This document shows positions 31,272-39,223 of a stretch of 42,021 nt of DNA, one piece after another. Source of the stretch: JAVBNH01 sp031551635 (lineage in GTDB: Bacteria; Bacillota; Clostridia; Oscillospirales; Acutalibacteraceae); contig JAVBNH010000036.1 of assembly GCA_031551635.1 (NCBI GenBank), forward strand, positions 1 to 42,021, read 5' to 3'. A program made the translations under genes and the position numbers. The notes under the pieces are model-generated. The model worked only from the letters and a program-made list of their open reading frames with translations. It made no database searches and was not told where the DNA came from. Positions within the stretch are counted from its first letter, which is position 1. Each line of letters opens with the position of its first letter.

Positions 31272-31345
31272 CTAACGTGGGCTTGGCTTGCCAAGGCCAC
31301 AACACAAGTCTAGTTTTTTATTGAGCTTTCAGCCCACTAAGGCAT
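31272..31345 (-). repeat. Dispersed repeat, family A, copy 5
   Basis: Inverted copy: CTAACGTGGGCTTGGCTTGCCAAGGCCAC, then TTTTTTATTGAGCTTTCAGCCCACTAAGGCA. It separates darA from holB; nine bases separate its end from the darA stop codon. Confidence 0.8.
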
Positions 31346-31354
31346 TGATTATAT

Positions 31355-31681
31355 TCAAAGCTTCTCAAAGCTTTCGACATCCAGTACAAAAACGGTCGCT
31401 CCGCCGACTGTAATCTCAACGGGCATAGAGGTAGCCATTCCGTCAGAGAAATATGTCGGAATTGCCGGAGACATCTGCTTGCGCTTTTTACAATAGCGGT
31501 TTAGAAGGCTCATGAGCTCCGCGAGCCTTTCGTCCTCAACGCCTATCATCAGCGTTGTGTTGCCCGAGCGGAGAAAGCCGCCGGTTGAGGAAAGCTTAGT
31601 CGCGCTGAAGGAAGCGCGCATTAGCTCCGAGATGACAACAGATGCGTCATCGTCGCTGATTATTGACAAAACGAGCTTCAT
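31355..31681 (-). CDS. darA: Cyclic di-AMP receptor DarA (PII-like, YaaQ)
   Basis: A 108-residue trimeric PII-like protein that binds cyclic di-AMP. MKLVLSIISDDDASVVISELMRASFSATKLSSTGGFLRSGNTT is the family signature, followed by IGVEDERLAELMSLLNRYCKKRKQ and the closing strand PVEITVGGATVFVLDVESFEKL. The start is the ATG at 31679-31681; the frame extends upstream to 31744 only because a heptamer array lies there. AAAGGTG precedes it. It normally lies after tmk, which is absent here. Confidence 0.92.
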   Translation of the reverse strand: MKLVLSIISDDDASVVISELMRASFSATKLSSTGGFLRSGNTTLMIGVEDERLAELMSLLNRYCKKRKQMSPAIPTYFSDGMATSMPVEITVGGATVFVLDVESFEKL

Positions 31682-31733
31682 AGTATGACCACACCTTTCA
31701 TTCTGGATTGTAGACATTAGATGAGACCGCATA

Positions 31734-31796
31734 CTGTCTAACATCTAGCATCCAGTATCTAGCATCCAGCATCTAGCATCTAGCATCTAGCATCTA
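31734..31796 (-). repeat. Heptamer array 8 (nine units)
   Basis: CTGTCTA, ACATCTA, GCATCCA, GTATCTA, GCATCCA and four GCATCTA units. On the minus strand they read TAGATGC and relatives, the same unit as arrays 1 and 6 and the 16S insertion. It lies between the decarboxylase and darA, where tmk would be expected. Confidence 0.9.
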
Positions 31797-31816
31797 AGAA
31801 TATTATATAATATATT

Positions 31817-33142
31817 TTACAATTTTACAACTTTTATATTTTTAATTTTTTCATGCCGGAGAATTTCGAGTGTCGCGCTGTCAATCTTCTCGCCCATGAT
31901 GACCGCCGGAATCCCCGGAGGACAAAGGCAGGCGTTTTCCGCGCTGATTCTGCCAAGAGCATTTTCTATGCTTATTGTTTCGCTTTTTGAAAGCAAAGCC
32001 TCATGAGGGCGCATTAGCATCTCCGGGATATTGTATGCTGTTTCGAGTGAAATTCGCTCAGGCTCCCATTTATACTCCGACAGTGCTCCTTCCAGAGCGG
32101 TAAAGTCCGATTCTGTGTTCATGGGTGAGGGTATCATAATAATTCTTGTGTCGTCCGAGTATTCTACCTCAAGTGATTTTTTTCTTAAAAAAGCTGCCAA
32201 AGAGTTTGCGTTTGCACCCGCCGCAGCAGTTGAAAACGCCAGCCTGACGGGGTCAATGATACCTTCAGGAAAGGTAAATCCCATTTGCCTGAGCTGCGTT
32301 TTTATCGGTTTTAAGCGCTTCTCAAGTCTCGAAAAAGCCTCCCTTCCCTCACGCTGCAGCCATTCGCGGCACATGTCGAGTGAGAGCATGGTCATATAGG
32401 AGGGGCTTGTTGAACTGAAAAGTGATAACGCGCTGCGGGCGTTATTGAGATATTTTTCATTGTTTATCTGCAGCCATGCCCCGCCGGTGAGGACAGGCAG
32501 GGTTTTATGTGCTGAGTCCGCGCTCATGTCAGCGCCGAAGGACAGCGGGTGCTGATTTTTACCGAGCCATAACAGATGACTGCCGTGAGCATTGTCTACA
32601 AGCAGGGGGATATTGTACTGTCTGCAAACATCACTGAGACCTGTGATGTCGCTGAGAACACCAAAATAGTCGGGCGAGGTCAGATAAACAGCCTTGATTT
32701 CGTTATCTGCTTTTAAGCTGTCAGAGACTCTCTGAGGGTCTAAGCGACCTAAAAAATCTTTTCCCGCGCTGGAGTCATTGCGAATAAAGACGGGATATAT
32801 ATCTAAAAGTGCCATAGCGTTCACAGCCGAGCGGTGAATGATTCTCGAGCAAAGAAGTTTGCCGCCCTCGCTCAGGGCAAGACGCAGCATGGCCTGAATG
32901 GCGTGGGAGCAGCCCGCGGGAGAAAAAAAAGTGCCCTTCGTGCCGAACGCCTTTGCGGCGGCGTCCTCGGCGAGAGCAGTCAGACCCTCAGCGTCAAAAA
33001 GACTGCCCGTTTCCGGGAGCTCAGTCAAATCATAGTCGAGGATATTATTTATTTTTTTCCAGTAAGCATCATTCGATTTGTGAGAGGGAGTATGAAAGGA
33101 ACGGGGATATTTCGCGAGATATTCATTCATCATGCCGAGCAT
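31817..33142 (-). CDS. Orn/Lys/Arg decarboxylase family PLP enzyme (YaaO-like)
   Basis: About 441 residues of the fold-type I decarboxylase family. Marks: FHTPSHK at the N-terminus, FGTKGTFFSPAGCSHAIQAM, VDNAHGSHLLW with the cofactor Asp, and the PLP lysine K213 in SADSAHKTLP. The C-terminal part ends with CLCPPGIPAVIMGE, typical of these enzymes. It is shorter than the classical 700-residue decarboxylases and lacks their N-terminal wing domain, like Bacillus YaaO/SpeA. The substrate could be arginine or lysine. The start ATG at 33140-33142 has GGAAG upstream; a TTG at 33157 is the alternative. It heads the cluster with darA, holB and ricT. Confidence 0.88.
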   Translation of the reverse strand: MLGMMNEYLAKYPRSFHTPSHKSNDAYWKKINNILDYDLTELPETGSLFDAEGLTALAEDAAAKAFGTKGTFFSPAGCSHAIQAMLRLALSEGGKLLCSRIIHRSAVNAMALLDIYPVFIRNDSSAGKDFLGRLDPQRVSDSLKADNEIKAVYLTSPDYFGVLSDITGLSDVCRQYNIPLLVDNAHGSHLLWLGKNQHPLSFGADMSADSAHKTLPVLTGGAWLQINNEKYLNNARSALSLFSSTSPSYMTMLSLDMCREWLQREGREAFSRLEKRLKPIKTQLRQMGFTFPEGIIDPVRLAFSTAAAGANANSLAAFLRKKSLEVEYSDDTRIIMIPSPMNTESDFTALEGALSEYKWEPERISLETAYNIPEMLMRPHEALLSKSETISIENALGRISAENACLCPPGIPAVIMGEKIDSATLEILRHEKIKNIKVVKL

Positions 33143-33181
33143 TGAAAATTCTTCCAAAAGACCACACTACTTTAAAATAAT

Positions 33182-33985
33182 TTATTCCACTATATCAAAA
33201 TTTCTCAATAATACCGCTTCCCCTCTCCACGAGTAAGCCCTGTCGCTTATGTCGCAGCCCTTATCGTAACGCGGCTTCGCGGTTTCATTAAAGCGCTTTA
33301 TCGGGGATAGCTTTATGTTTTTATTCATCACACAGCAGCTCTGGCAGAGGTCGCAGCACCAGACACTTCCAACCTTTTTGACAAGGATTTTTTCCTCCTC
33401 GCTAAGACTGCCCTTTTTTTGTGTAATAGACGAAACACATATATCGCGGTTGAAGCTATCATTATCAAGCGCGCCCGAGGGGCATGTTTTAACACAGCGT
33501 CCGCAGCCCTCGCAGCTCCCGACAGGGGAAATCCGCGTTTCAAAGGCGGCTGTAGTAACAATATCGCCGATAAAACAGTAAGAGCCGTAGTCGCGGTTTA
33601 TAAGAAGCCTGTTTTTTCCAATGACACCGAGACCGGCAAGAGCAGCGGCATATTTTTCAGGCAGGGGTGAATGGTCAACAAAGGGGACAAACTCCTCACA
33701 GGGAAAGCTCTTTTTAAGCTCAAGGCAAGCGTCGCCGAGCATTTCGCTGATTACGCTGTGGTAATTTTCCGGCACGGCATACATCGATATATTTCTGTTT
33801 TTATAATATTCTTCCCCGAGATAATAAGGAAATAGAATCATAATGACAGACTGCGCGCCGTCAGGCAATTGCTCACGGCATTTATAGTCATTCAGCTTAT
33901 CCGCGATAGCGGAAAAAGGAATAACCTCAAAAGGCAAATCCGGCAAAATCCGCCGGAGGAGTCCGGCTTTGTCAGTATCGGTCAT
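33182..33985 (-). CDS. QueG-like epoxyqueuosine reductase family protein (short form)
   Basis: A 267-residue iron-sulfur protein related to QueG, the cobalamin-dependent enzyme that completes queuosine in tRNA. Conserved: VDHSPLPEKYAAALAGLGVIGKNRLLI with the likely catalytic D104, a first cluster C158-x2-C161-x2-C164-x3-C168-P, and a second region with C210, C211, C214, C217 and C218. In full-length QueG the last motif is usually CxxCQxxCPxN and HEAT repeats follow; here it is CQSCCVMN and the HEAT part is missing (about 110 residues shorter). Activity as true QueG is therefore uncertain. queT at 20953 fits a queuosine link. It lies 39 bp upstream of the decarboxylase. Confidence 0.75.
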   Translation of the reverse strand: MTDTDKAGLLRRILPDLPFEVIPFSAIADKLNDYKCREQLPDGAQSVIMILFPYYLGEEYYKNRNISMYAVPENYHSVISEMLGDACLELKKSFPCEEFVPFVDHSPLPEKYAAALAGLGVIGKNRLLINRDYGSYCFIGDIVTTAAFETRISPVGSCEGCGRCVKTCPSGALDNDSFNRDICVSSITQKKGSLSEEEKILVKKVGSVWCCDLCQSCCVMNKNIKLSPIKRFNETAKPRYDKGCDISDRAYSWRGEAVLLRNFDIVE

Positions 33986-34031
33986 TGAATTATACCGCCT
34001 ATATTAATGATAAATGAAAAATTGGAGCCCA

Positions 34032-34217
34032 ATGTACAGTGTACAATGTACAATGTACAGATGTGGTCGTGAAGTCAGAAGATGGAAATTTTTCAACATA
34101 ATGCCCGACAGATTAAAAAATATAATTGTTTGCGAATATTTACCATCAATTATGAAAAATATAAGGCAAAGCCTTATCCGACAGCTCTAGTCCCTAGTCC
34201 CTAACCCCTAGTCCCTA
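34032..34217 (+). mobile_element. Heptamer-capped element E3
   Basis: Left cap (34032-34059): ATGTACA, GTGTACA, ATGTACA, ATGTACA, followed by GATGTGGTCGTGAAGTCAGA, which resembles the core termini of E1 and E2. Right cap (34189-34217): units that on the minus strand read TAGGGAC, TAGGGGT, TAGGGAC, TAGGGAC, preceded inward by AGAGCTGTCGGATAAGGC-TTT-GCCTTAT, the motif also next to array 7. The core (about 125 bp) is shorter than in E1/E2 and its two ends belong to different motif types. The right cap forms the stop codon of the AEC transporter gene. Confidence 0.5.
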
Positions 34218-35153
34218 TATCGTCTGCGCCAGTGCGATAAAGAAGGGCATAGTCAGTATAGACGCGAAGCTGACGAAGGCGACAACCTTTGACGCTGTCG
34301 CCGGGTCTTTTTCAAATCTCGCGGCAAAAATAACCGTATTGTTCGCCGAGGGTGTGCTCGAGGAAATCGTAACAGCCGTCAAAAGCACGCCGTTTAAGCC
34401 GATGAAACGATAAATCAGGCTCATAATAAAGGGAAGAACAAGAAGCTTGATGAGTATAACCTGATAGTGTTCTTTTTGCTTGAAAACGCTTTTTAAATCT
34501 GTGTGGGAAATATATGAGCCAAGAATAAGCATTGCAATGGGTGTGTTCAGGTTCGCCATATAGTTTATCGGCTGGGTTATGATTGCCGGCATGTTAATCG
34601 AAAAAAGGAAAAAGGGCAGCCCTATACAAACGGAAATCACGCCGGGATTCATGAAAAGCTGACGCAGGCGAAATTTGTTTTTACCCTCGTTGTCCTTTGT
34701 CATAAGCCAGATTCCGTGGGTGAAGGAAAACATATTATAGGCTATGATGCCCGATGAGCAATAAAAAGCGCCCTGCGGTCCCAACACAGCCTCAGCGAGA
34801 GGCAGCCCCATATAGCCCATATTGCCGTAAATCGAAGCGAATTTATAAACAGGATTGTCCCTGTTGTCTTTTTTTCTGAAAAACGGCAGGGAAATGACAA
34901 TCGCAATGGCGAAGGTTCCGAGTATGCATAAAAATGCCGTCAGCAGCCCCAGAGCGTTTTCCTTTGTGAATTCCATGGTCATAAAGGAGCGGATTATAAC
35001 GGAAGGCGTCACCATAAAAAACAGGAGACTTGTTATCGATTTCGCAATTTTATCGGTGAAAATATTTAGCCTGTCGGCGATAAAACCGGCGGCGACTAAT
35101 ATGTAAAGGATTACAACCTGTTGAGCAGCGACTGCCATATTTTGAAAAAACAT
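34215..35153 (-). CDS. AEC-family (auxin efflux carrier-like) transporter
   Basis: A 312-residue membrane protein with about ten helices in two halves. Family marks are the N-terminal VVILYILVAAGFIADRL, SLLFFMVTPSVIIRSF, the YGNMGYMGLPLAEAVLG segment and, in the second half, NTPIAMLILGSYIS and SSSTPSANNTVIFA. Bacterial members export small organic acids such as malate, or unknown solutes; the substrate here is undetermined. The ATG at 35151-35153 is preferred over an upstream frame that runs through a heptamer array. Its TAG stop (34215-34217) is the first three bases of the minus-strand array. Confidence 0.85.
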   Translation of the reverse strand: MFFQNMAVAAQQVVILYILVAAGFIADRLNIFTDKIAKSITSLLFFMVTPSVIIRSFMTMEFTKENALGLLTAFLCILGTFAIAIVISLPFFRKKDNRDNPVYKFASIYGNMGYMGLPLAEAVLGPQGAFYCSSGIIAYNMFSFTHGIWLMTKDNEGKNKFRLRQLFMNPGVISVCIGLPFFLFSINMPAIITQPINYMANLNTPIAMLILGSYISHTDLKSVFKQKEHYQVILIKLLVLPFIMSLIYRFIGLNGVLLTAVTISSSTPSANNTVIFAARFEKDPATASKVVAFVSFASILTMPFFIALAQTI

Positions 35154-35173
35154 TCCTAAGTGAAACCCCCAAA

Positions 35174-35282
35174 TTAAGACATTAGACTTTAGACAGTAGA
35201 CATTAGATATTGTTCGCAATTCAGCTACAAGCTTACAAGTCATTATACTATCTACTATCTACAATCTAATGTCTAATGTCTA
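35174..35282. repeat. Paired inverted heptamer arrays (E5)
   Basis: Left array (35174-35208): TTAAGAC, ATTAGAC, TTTAGAC, AGTAGAC, ATTAGAT. Right array (35248-35282) on the minus strand: TAGACAT, TAGACAT, TAGATTG, TAGATAG, TAGATAG. They face each other across 39 bp (ATTGTTCGCAATTCAGC...), so the transcript could fold as a long imperfect hairpin. It occupies the gap upstream of the AEC transporter gene. Confidence 0.7.
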
Positions 35283-35325
35283 AAAAGTGTTGACAACAGC
35301 CTTAATATTTAGCATCTATATTTTT

Positions 35326-36570
35326 TTATTTTTTCTTTTTATTCTTTTTCTGATTATTATTTTGTACTGCGGGTATATCGGACAGCTCATCTATAAAGGA
35401 TACCTTTTCATCTTTTTTAGGCTCCTTTGGCGTACTCACAGGTATGCCGCCTTCTTTTTCCTTCTTGTATTCATTTGAGAAAAAGTCGTCCTTTTTTTCC
35501 ACCTTGTCGTCATAGCTGCTAATACCGTTAAGTATTGTTTCACGTTCATTTTCGGCGCTTTTATCTGAATACTGCGAAGCTATCCTGAAAGCCTCGTCTT
35601 CTTCTCTTTGGGCTCTATAGCTATCCGGGACGGTATCCTCAACCGGCAGCAACTCGGAATTATCGGGAATTTCATTGAAATAAGGGTCGTCCTCGCTTAC
35701 GCTCTCATACAGTCCCTTGCTGTAATAAGTTCCGACAACCGAAAGTAGCAGAACGATGAAAACCGGCACAATAAGATCCGCATATTCGAGCGGAGAGGTA
35801 ACAACAAGTAAATCAGCTCTGCCTATAAGCATCATAACCAGGCGGGGAAGGCTTATCATGGAGGAAAATATCGCGGTTATGAGACCGGTTGAATAAAGTA
35901 ACCACATCTTGCCCTTGTTTGCGATTCCGGAGGCTATACGTGAGAACATAAAGAAGAAAACCATCGCGAAACAAATTGTTGCAAGCTCAAAGAAAAGCTC
36001 TGTGTCCTTGCGGTAATTCGCCTCGCGGGTAAAGCGGGTGACTATTCTGCAAATCATCCATGCCGAGGGCATCAATGCGAATAGTTTAAGCTTTGAGAAG
36101 GAGTTTTTCCCTCTCAAATATGAAAGAGCGAATATGAGTAGGTACAGAACCGACGCGAGAGCGGTAACTATCTGCAACAGGTGAGGCAGCATTCTTGATT
36201 CGGTGATGAATTTTGAGAAGCTTGCGGCTGAAATTGTATTCTTTGCGTTTATGAAAACGGCGACCTGATGCATCGCGTCAATAAGCATTCCCGCGGACAT
36301 AATCAGCCCTGCGATTGCAAGCAGATTATCCTTTTTTTTCGGAAATACAGCCGGCGGCAGCTTAGCGGACAGGAAGGACATGCAAAAGATGGCGACTACT
36401 GAGATAACCAGAACCGCGTTCAGGAAGATTATCGTAAAATCCGAGTGGTCAAAATAAAAGCCGCTTTTTGAGTCGATGAGGTTCATAAGCTGGTAAGTCC
36501 TCGCGCAGACGGCTATAATGGCGGTTACAATCGCCACGGTCGCGATGGTATCCAAAGTAAGCTTGCTCAT
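35326..36570 (-). CDS. Multi-pass membrane protein with charged cytoplasmic tail, unrecognised
   Basis: About 414 residues. Seven or so hydrophobic helices fill residues 8-285 (IATVAIVTAIIAVCA, IIFLNAVLVISVVAIFCMSFL, LLAIAGLIMSAGMLI and later ones). A strongly charged tail of about 125 residues follows, rich in Asp, Glu and Lys and ending in a poly-lysine stretch, so it is probably cytoplasmic and flexible. No known family is recognised. The ATG at 36570 has AAGGG 4-8 nt upstream; ATGs at 36594 and 36606 are possible alternatives. It follows citrate synthase by about 80 bp on the same strand. Confidence 0.7.
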   Translation of the reverse strand: MSKLTLDTIATVAIVTAIIAVCARTYQLMNLIDSKSGFYFDHSDFTIIFLNAVLVISVVAIFCMSFLSAKLPPAVFPKKKDNLLAIAGLIMSAGMLIDAMHQVAVFINAKNTISAASFSKFITESRMLPHLLQIVTALASVLYLLIFALSYLRGKNSFSKLKLFALMPSAWMICRIVTRFTREANYRKDTELFFELATICFAMVFFFMFSRIASGIANKGKMWLLYSTGLITAIFSSMISLPRLVMMLIGRADLLVVTSPLEYADLIVPVFIVLLLSVVGTYYSKGLYESVSEDDPYFNEIPDNSELLPVEDTVPDSYRAQREEDEAFRIASQYSDKSAENERETILNGISSYDDKVEKKDDFFSNEYKKEKEGGIPVSTPKEPKKDEKVSFIDELSDIPAVQNNNQKKNKKKK

Positions 36571-36647
36571 AGAACCCTTTTTTTTATTTAACATATTTTC
36601 AACCATTCCGTTTCATGGCAAAAGCCAATTATTTTCGCGGCAGATTT

Positions 36648-38036
36648 TTATTTGCGTTCGCTGAGAGGTATATATTCCATTTTCTGCGACATTGATTTAT
36701 ATGCCGGGCGGATTATTCTTCCTCCGGTCAGAAGCTCCTCAATTCTGTGTGCGCACCAGCCCGCCATCCTCGCTACGGTAAACAGAGGGGTATAAAGCTC
36801 CTGCGGAATCCGGAGTGTTTTATAAACAAGTCCGGAGAACATGTCGACATTCGCGCTGATTATTTTTCCGCTGCCTTTTTCCTTCGCGAACACTTCGGGC
36901 GTCAGGCTTTCAACCAGCTTCAAAAGAAGGAATTCCTGCTCGAACGCAGTTCCTTTAACAAAGGTTTCAAGTTCATTTTTAAGAATTATAGCGCGTGGGT
37001 CGGATTCTGTGTAGACCGCGTGACCCATGCCGTATACAAGTCCTGTTCTGTCCCCGGCTTCCTTGCGGACGATTTTTCCGATATAGTCGGCAACCTCGCC
37101 CTCATTCGTGACGTCCTTAATGTTCGCGAGCATATCGCTTACCATTTCGGCAACCTTGAGGTTAGCGCCGCCGTGTTTGGGTCCCTTAAGCGAGCCGATA
37201 CCCGCCGCTATGGCTGAATAGGTGTCGGTATCGGAGGAGGTCAGCACTCTTGTTGCAAAGGTAGAATTATTTCCGCCGCCGTGCTCAGCGTGTAGAATCA
37301 GACACAAGTCAAGCAGTCTGGCTTCCTGCGGAGTAAATTTTTTATCTGAGCGGATAGAATTGAGTATAACCTCGCTTGTGCAGTGCTCGCTGAGAATATG
37401 GTGAATATACATACTTCTCTTATCGTAATTCCAGCGCTTGACCTGATAGGAATAAGCCATGATAATCGGCAGCTGTGCAATGAGCGAAACCGATTGCTTG
37501 AGCACATTTTCAAGCTCCAGCGAATCAGGGTCATCGTCATATGAATACAGCGACAGCACACCCCTTGCAAGCTTATTCATGATGTTCGGAGATGGCGCTT
37601 TCATTATCATATCCTCGACAAAGTCGTCAGGGAGCTCGCGCGCCGAGGAAAGAATTTTTGAAAAATTATAAAGCTGGTTTTTTTTCGGCAGCTCGCCGAA
37701 AAGGAGGAGATAGCATATTTCTTCAAAGCCAAAACGGTTTTCTTTTTTACAGTTTTCCGCAAGGTCGCAGATTTCATAGCCGCGATAAAATAGCTCGCCC
37801 GGCTTCGGCACCTGAACGCCGTCGCTCGTTAAGAGATAACCCTCTACGCTGCAAACCTTTGTGAGTCCAGCTATAACGCCCGAGCCGTTCGAGTTGCGCA
37901 GCCCGCGCTTAACATCAAAATTCTGGTAAGCCTCCGGCGAAATATTGTAATTCTTTTTCAAATCAGCGCATAAACTGGACAAGGAGTCATCGATAGACTG
38001 TTTTTTTCCTGAATACAAATGATTCAACCCCAACAT
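36648..38036 (-). CDS. Citrate synthase
   Basis: A 462-residue enzyme condensing oxaloacetate with acetyl-CoA (or a 2-methylcitrate relative). Conserved blocks are GLTKVCSVEGYLL, PGELFYRGYEI, LILHAEHGGGNNSTFATR with the active-site histidine (H249/H252), GSLKGPKHGGAN with H288, MGHAVYTESDPRA and NVDMFSGLVYKTL with the catalytic D398. The roughly 45-residue N-terminal extension is typical of the clostridial group. No ribosome-binding site is evident before the ATG at 38034-38036, which is odd for this genome. Other TCA genes are not in the window, so it probably serves glutamate synthesis. Confidence 0.92.
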   Translation of the reverse strand: MLGLNHLYSGKKQSIDDSLSSLCADLKKNYNISPEAYQNFDVKRGLRNSNGSGVIAGLTKVCSVEGYLLTSDGVQVPKPGELFYRGYEICDLAENCKKENRFGFEEICYLLLFGELPKKNQLYNFSKILSSARELPDDFVEDMIMKAPSPNIMNKLARGVLSLYSYDDDPDSLELENVLKQSVSLIAQLPIIMAYSYQVKRWNYDKRSMYIHHILSEHCTSEVILNSIRSDKKFTPQEARLLDLCLILHAEHGGGNNSTFATRVLTSSDTDTYSAIAAGIGSLKGPKHGGANLKVAEMVSDMLANIKDVTNEGEVADYIGKIVRKEAGDRTGLVYGMGHAVYTESDPRAIILKNELETFVKGTAFEQEFLLLKLVESLTPEVFAKEKGSGKIISANVDMFSGLVYKTLRIPQELYTPLFTVARMAGWCAHRIEELLTGGRIIRPAYKSMSQKMEYIPLSERK

Positions 38037-38064
38037 TTAAATATTAAAATATTCTACTACGCGA

Positions 38065-38093
38065 AAATTAATAAAAATACAGCCAATTGTTAA
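38065..38093 (-). promoter_or_regulatory. Promoter candidate for citrate synthase
   Basis: On the minus strand TTAACA (38088-38093), a 17-bp spacer and TAATTT (38065-38070). It would give a leader of only about 20 nt without a Shine-Dalgarno sequence. Confidence 0.4.
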
Positions 38094-38214
38094 ATATATG
38101 TAACTAAATCAGTATAATGATATAACATGCCGGTCAAATTGTCAAGAAAAATTAGTTTAACACTTCAGTGAAAGAAGAACGGATATATTTCTAGAGGAAG
38201 TTAAGGGTGTTTTT

Positions 38215-39222
38215 ATGAGATTATTTTTAATTATCTGTGTTGTTTTATCGCTCTGCATGACCTTGATACCCTTGCTGACCTTTGGCGGTACGCGCCGGGG
38301 TCAGCCTATCAGCATTGAAACCACAACCGGCGTAGCCGTGACAACACTGCCGCCCTCAAAGCATATGAACGACGAGATAACGGTGTATTCACCTCTCGAG
38401 GACGCAGTTATAAACATTAAAATGAGGGACTATATAATCGGCGCGGTATCAGCCGAAATGCCCGCTTCTTATCACATTGAGGCGCTCAAGGCTCAGGCAG
38501 TCGCCTGCTATACCTATGCTGTTAAAACAATTGAATTCCAAAGCCTGCACCCGAGCGAAACCCTCAAGGGTGCAAGCCTCAGCGCGGACAGCAATGTTCA
38601 TCAAGCCTTCATAAACACCGAGCAGATGAAGGCAAAATGGAAGGATAATTATGACGCGAACCTCGAAAAAATTGCTTCTGCGGTCGACGCGGTCAGTGAT
38701 GAGATGATTGTTTACAATAATGAGCCGATAATGGCAGTTTTTCACGCGATAAGCGCGGGCAAAACCGAAACCGCCGAAAATATCTGGGGCGGCAGCTATC
38801 CCTATCTGAACGCTGTATCAAGCGACGGTGATACTCATTCCTCGCAGTTCTCGACGACGAGTGTGCTGAGCGAAAAACAGTTTTCCGAAATTGCCGGAAA
38901 AATCGACGGCGTAAAGCTCGGTAAAGATCCCACGAAATGGCTTGGAAAGCCGGAGATGAGCGACTCCGGAACTGTTCTGAGCATGGAAATCGGCGGAAAA
39001 AAGCTCAGCGGAACACAGATAAGGTCGTATTTCAATCTGCGCAGCGCGAGCTTTACGCTTACATATTCAACTAAAAACAAAAATTTCACCTTCACCGTTC
39101 ACGGCTTCGGTCACGGCGTGGGAATGAGCCAGTACGGCGCGGACTATATGGCACGCCAGGGCAGTACATATATTGATATTTTAAAACATTATTATAGTGA
39201 GGTGGAAATTATTAAGCAGTAA
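38215..39222 (+). CDS. spoIID: Stage II sporulation protein D (SpoIID)
   Basis: A 335-residue membrane-anchored lytic transglycosylase that helps degrade septal peptidoglycan during engulfment. An N-terminal helix (about 3-24) is followed by a short Thr-rich stretch. The catalytic region is IIGAVSAEMPASYHIEALKAQAVACYTYAV, with E81 the likely catalytic acid. Other family marks are VFHAISAGKTETAENIWGG and the C-terminal VHGFGHGVGMSQYGADYMA. AAGGGTG precedes the ATG. It is expected to be under a sporulation sigma factor, but I could not identify its promoter with confidence. Its stop lies one base from the convergent sleB stop. Confidence 0.93.
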   Translation: MRLFLIICVVLSLCMTLIPLLTFGGTRRGQPISIETTTGVAVTTLPPSKHMNDEITVYSPLEDAVINIKMRDYIIGAVSAEMPASYHIEALKAQAVACYTYAVKTIEFQSLHPSETLKGASLSADSNVHQAFINTEQMKAKWKDNYDANLEKIASAVDAVSDEMIVYNNEPIMAVFHAISAGKTETAENIWGGSYPYLNAVSSDGDTHSSQFSTTSVLSEKQFSEIAGKIDGVKLGKDPTKWLGKPEMSDSGTVLSMEIGGKKLSGTQIRSYFNLRSASFTLTYSTKNKNFTFTVHGFGHGVGMSQYGADYMARQGSTYIDILKHYYSEVEIIKQ

Positions 39223-39223
39223 C

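Noticed and set aside
38087..38118. Sigma-E-type promoter for spoIID
   Set aside because: An ATATA and a TATAAT-like box are present, but the match to the sigma-E consensus is too loose to report as a feature.
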